Below, piece by piece: positions 60,590 through 64,000 of a DNA stretch of 64,000 bases (position 1 is its first letter; each line of letters begins with the position of its first letter). The DNA lies in the NCBI RefSeq assembly GCF_000143535.2, contig NC_037314.1, positions 1,302,001 through 1,366,000 of the forward strand. The letters are read 5' to 3'. The stretch comes from Botrytis cinerea B05.10 (taxonomy: Eukaryota > Ascomycota > Leotiomycetes > Helotiales > Sclerotiniaceae). The translations under genes were made by a program, and so were the position numbers. Below the pieces are notes generated by a model, which was given only the letters and a program-made list of their open reading frames with translations, made no database searches and was not told the DNA's origin.

Positions 60590-62137
60590 CTAATCATCTT
60601 CAACCCTCCAAAACTTCCATGCTTCCCTATCACCACTTTGCCCATGAACTCCGACCAATTCCTCGACCCCTTCTATACCGTCAGCGTTGAGAAATTTTTC
60701 TTGGTCGATTTCATCTCCCCCAAAATCATCATCTTCCCCATTCTTGATCACTGCGGGCCATAAAACACCCACTCCATCACAGCCTAGTGTAGTCTCGAAT
60801 TTTTTATACCCTTCAGTCTCTAATGTTTCCTCCAATCGTGTCATTCTATCATGTGTAGTACCGGGCTTCAATAGTGTAATAGAGCACCCTCCTCCTCCGG
60901 CACCTGTAAGCTTCGTCCAGCCAATTCCTTCATGGTCGACAAGTTCCCGAATGCGTTCTAGGCGAGGGTGAGATACTCCTAAAGAAACTAGAAGTCCATG
61001 GTTGACTGTCATCAGTTTTCCCAGGTCCTCGACGCACTTAAGATCTTCGCTATCATACTCTGGATCTGAAATCATGACCGCGGCTGATTGACCAACCATA
61101 TCAATAGCATTCAATATCGAATCTACAATAGCTGGGTGCTTCTGCTTCAACAAATCCACTTTAGCAACCTCGTGAGCTGTGGATTTTGCTTGCTGTGTGT
61201 CTACAAGCAGTAGAGGGAGTTCTGGGAAGTTCCTCAATGGCTTCACAGTAGGTCCGTCAGGGGATTTTTGATAAATCACGGCCTTTCCTTGTGTTGAAAC
61301 TGTATTATCAACCCCAGATGGGTTTCCGTGTATGCACATTTCTCCCACAAATGCCCAACGATTGATTCTCTCAAGTTGTAAGCTTGCCTCATTGGAAGGT
61401 TGATCCGGATGTGGTCCAGATAATGTGCGAATCTGCAACAAAAGTGCGGACGAAAGACAGACAGATATCGAGGCACTACTACCAAGACCTGCACCAATTG
61501 GAATTGTTGAACGAAGTGTATATAAACAACCCGGGAACGATTGTGAACCGAGTGATAAAAATATGTATAAAAATGACGAGGCCGAGCTCTGATGTATCTT
61601 TCGTATGGCGGGTGATTCATCGGGAGAAATGTTCTCAAGATGTGGTTTCATGGCTGCCACCAATTCTGGATCCAAAGACGTGACCTCATCATAGTAGTGC
61701 TTCTTCTTCGACGGATGTGAAAAGGTGCTCCATGGCAGATCATCGATATTCCATGTATGTGAGAGATTGATGTCGGGGAAACGAAGAGAAATTGTGCGCT
61801 TCGATTTCGAAAGAGACGTAACGAGGAGATATGATCGAAGTGAAATCGCGGCAGCAATCGCAGGCTATCTCTAATGTTAGATCTAAAACCGCATATCTAG
61901 AGCAATGGCACCCACCTTTCCATGCACGACCGCGTGCTCTCCAAACACAATGACCTTTCCTGGAGCTGATACCATAAACGGTGGCATCATAGGAGAAGAT
62001 TCTTTCCTAGTCAAAGGAGCCTTCCGTTCTCCATTGCTCGAACCATTGCTCAAGCCATTGATAGTCGCTTTCTCCATATTCTCGCGGATTATAGCAACTC
62101 GATCGTTCTCGGTGTAGGTGCTGTCACGCACAGGCAT
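60590..62137 (-). CDS. ERG12: Mevalonate kinase
   Basis: Two exons (62137-61916, 61864-60590) give about 498 residues with the first in-frame ATG. GHMP kinase motifs are present: PGKVIVFGEHAVVHGK near the start of the domain, the ATP loop PIGAGLGSSASISV, CIHGNPSGVDNT carrying the catalytic Asp, and the C-terminal GAGGGGCSITLL. It phosphorylates mevalonate to 5-phosphomevalonate in the cytosolic isoprenoid/ergosterol pathway. A Ser-rich frame continues upstream to 62305 without any ATG (it begins GTGACAGAC) and is preceded by a CAG acceptor-like site. An upstream spliced start, or a non-coding leader, is possible; the true N-terminus is not resolved. Confidence 0.9.
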
Positions 62138-62324
62138 ATGCGAGGTGGGCGAGGTCGAGGGACTATGAGTGCTTTCGGAACTTGAGGGTGTAATTATAAG
62201 AAGTGGTTTTGTAGTTGTGCTTGAGCTTGAGCTTGAGCTTGATCGCGAATGTTGCTTTGTTTTGAGGGGTTCTGCGAAGGACCTCTTTGTAGTTGTGTCT
62301 GTCACTGCACCAAATCAGGTCCCG

Positions 62325-62344
62325 CACACACACACACACACACA
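62325..62344. repeat. (CA)10 microsatellite
   Basis: Ten CA units in the ERG12 upstream region; read as (GT)n on the gene's strand just before a CAG acceptor-like site. Confidence 0.9.
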
Positions 62345-62862
62345 ATCAGCTCCCGTAGGAAATATGTAGTAACTACCTAGGTAGTGATGTTCTCTTCGAG
62401 TGGATTCAAGATCAAGAAGCAGATCTAGATTCAATGCGGCACGACAATGATTCACTTGTGCGGCTATAATAGAGGGAATCGACGAATCAACTGTGAGACT
62501 TACCTGTAATGTAATACACCTAATACAGCAGGTTACGAAGGAGCAGCAGATAATGAAGATCCATTATAGAACAGGACGTACTTCTGGACTGAAAGCCATG
62601 GCCAATAAGTAAGTAAGGTTGCTCTGCCCGGCCAGGGAGACGGTTTATTCTAGAAAAGAGAGAAACCGATCTGGGGGGGACGCGGAGACACGGGTTTACT
62701 CAATTAGGAAGTACCTACGGACTCGAGGGTCTAGGAACTGCACTATCACCAATAGGATCTTACCGTTTACCGTTGTAAGATGACTTCCCCTGAAACGCTG
62801 GAATTGGATTGGCAGTCGTTTGTTCCCTGGGCCCATAGTATTTGGCCAATTACTCATCAACG

Positions 62863-62880
62863 TCTCTCTCTCTCTCTCTC
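62863..62880. repeat. (TC)9 microsatellite
   Basis: Nine TC units in the same upstream interval. Confidence 0.85.
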
Positions 62881-63580
62881 CTGGCATCCACCACGCTCCA
62901 ACCTGCTGTGCTCGCAATCGACGACGCTCTCTCCTTTCCAGAACCCCTTCGACCGTTCTAGAGCAACGCGAAGAAGCCTCCACGGCAGTGGCCACGCGGA
63001 GCGTTATCTACGTGCTCACCCAAGTTGGTAGGGAATGCGTCGGATAGACTCCGGGGATGGATGGTAACTGGCGGTCTACGGCATCCGTCTCCATCAGATA
63101 TACTTTGACAAAGTGGATTATGGACCATCTTCGACTTATCTGTGTCGAGTAGTTTCCGTTGAGCAACTGGCAAGGGTGCGATTTATTTCCTCATATGATG
63201 TGAGAAGCGCCCTTTCGCGACTTCCTTATAAGATCATAATCACTACCTAGGTAGGTAGGTGCTGCCATCAATAGCCAATCACATGATCGTCTTCAACAGG
63301 TTGTGGTCCTCCCCCCTCGTCTTGCTTTCTATTGCACAACACCACACACGACTCTGCAGCCACTACAACCCCAACACAGTTCGGAACCAAGACCCGCGCG
63401 TCGAATCCCATGACATTCCCCAATTTCCTTTCATTCGTACTTCGGGCCAGAGGATCATCTGTCTTCTACGATTCTCAAGCCCCGCGAGTTGAGTTTTTCT
63501 CGTCTTTCAACAAATCTGGTCTTTCGCTACAATCAGCAAGCTTTACCAACTGAGCGGCTATCAGAATTTCACTGTCAAAC

Positions 63581-64000
63581 ATGCCAAACCCCTCAGCTGG
63601 GGGACCCAAGGGAAAGGTCTCGAATTCACGCAAAAGGCCAGCCCCCAAAGATCGTGATGAGAATGGTAAAATTATCGGTAGTATGACTTCTAGAGCATCG
63701 CGCAAACGTCGTGGTCCCCGAATCACCATGGCATCACTCCAAATTGACGATGAGAATGATGATCTGAGCCAGTTTACACCCAGTTTCGACGCTAATTCTC
63801 ATTCGCATAATACTTGGGGCATTCCCTCTTCGGCGATGATTGTAGCCCCGAAGCGCAAGCGTAGATCCACCACTTCCAAGCAACGACCAGGACTCAGCCG
63901 TAATCATGCAGCACGCAGTGCAGGTCTCTTCAACCGCTACCCAGAACTGTGCAGTCTTGAAACTACACCCGAACCAGCAGAAATGAATAGTCCAACTCGC
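63581..64000 (+). CDS. 5' part of a basic, serine-rich hypothetical protein (runs off window)
   Basis: From the ATG at 63581 the frame is open for 140 codons to the window edge without a stop, and the sequence has protein-like codon use. The N-terminus is Pro/Lys/Arg-rich (SNSRKRPAPKDRDENG) and contains two basic clusters (RASRKRRGPRI and APKRKRRSTTSK) that could be nuclear localisation signals. An acidic DDENDDLSQF segment lies between them. No domain is visible in the part seen. It is divergent from ERG12. It may be a nuclear protein; the family is not recognised. Confidence 0.65.
   Translation, partial: MPNPSAGGPKGKVSNSRKRPAPKDRDENGKIIGSMTSRASRKRRGPRITMASLQIDDENDDLSQFTPSFDANSHSHNTWGIPSSAMIVAPKRKRRSTTSKQRPGLSRNHAARSAGLFNRYPELCSLETTPEPAEMNSPTR

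Larger units (their letters stand above)
62306..63580. other. Divergent upstream region of ERG12 and the right-end gene
   Basis: About 1.3 kb. It includes a (CA)10 run at 62325-62344, a TC run near 62863-62880 and a donor-like GTAAGT (minus strand, near 62504) that might belong to an ERG12 leader intron. A tRNA-like fragment near 63540-63560 is discussed among rejected items. Confidence 0.4.

Noticed and set aside
63540..63560. tRNA-like A-box (minus strand GCTCAGTTGGTAAAGC) just upstream of the right-end gene
   Set aside because: The D-arm resembles a tRNA, and a 5-bp anticodon-like stem can be drawn, but there is no B-box (GGTTCGA-type) or matching acceptor stem. At best a decayed fragment.

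Overview
This window is eukaryotic nuclear DNA from a filamentous ascomycete. Genes carry short (about 45-60 nt) GT-AG introns with fungal GTAAGT donors and RCTRAC-like branch sites, and they are well spaced in AT-rich intergenic DNA. The core genes are typical of Pezizomycotina. The A+T bias and gene style suggest a Leotiomycete of the Sclerotiniaceae (Botrytis/Sclerotinia type); this is an inference, not proven here.

Left part (1-18 kb): a possible 3' end of an upstream gene (1-274); a full-length ABCC/Yor1-type transporter (2271-7047); a dimeric alpha-beta-barrel protein (8098-8959); an NAT9-like acetyltransferase (9627-10465); a decayed cytochrome P450 (about 10.69-11.17 kb); the AP-2 alpha adaptin (minus, 13178-16471); and, divergent from it, an NDUFAF5-type complex I assembly methyltransferase (17053-18159).

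Middle part (18-36 kb) is accessory in character: an M20 peptidase relic, a broken MCT-type MFS transporter, a small zinc-ribbon protein, an aminoglycoside-phosphotransferase-fold kinase, degenerate 106-126 bp tandem repeats, a 552-bp foldback MITE with target-site duplications, a 10-cysteine small secreted protein, and a 1,000-residue low-complexity orphan with 23-residue repeats. Long gene-poor stretches separate them.

Right part (36-64 kb) is mostly housekeeping: a large acidic fungal protein, INO80 subunit Ies1, a truncated-looking bZIP protein, mitoribosomal protein mS41, an Irc20/SHPRH-type SNF2-RING protein, an L-serine/threonine dehydratase with an upstream array of six 12-mers, the farnesyl/geranylgeranyltransferase alpha subunit next to mevalonate kinase (both in isoprenoid supply and use), and the 5' part of a basic protein that runs off the window.

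Exon boundaries were placed by hand from reading frame, splice signals and family alignment from memory; no search was run. The best novelty leads are the zipperless bZIP protein, the cysteine-rich secreted protein, the 12-mer array and the cluster of decaying metabolic genes. I did not find a coherent new multi-gene system.
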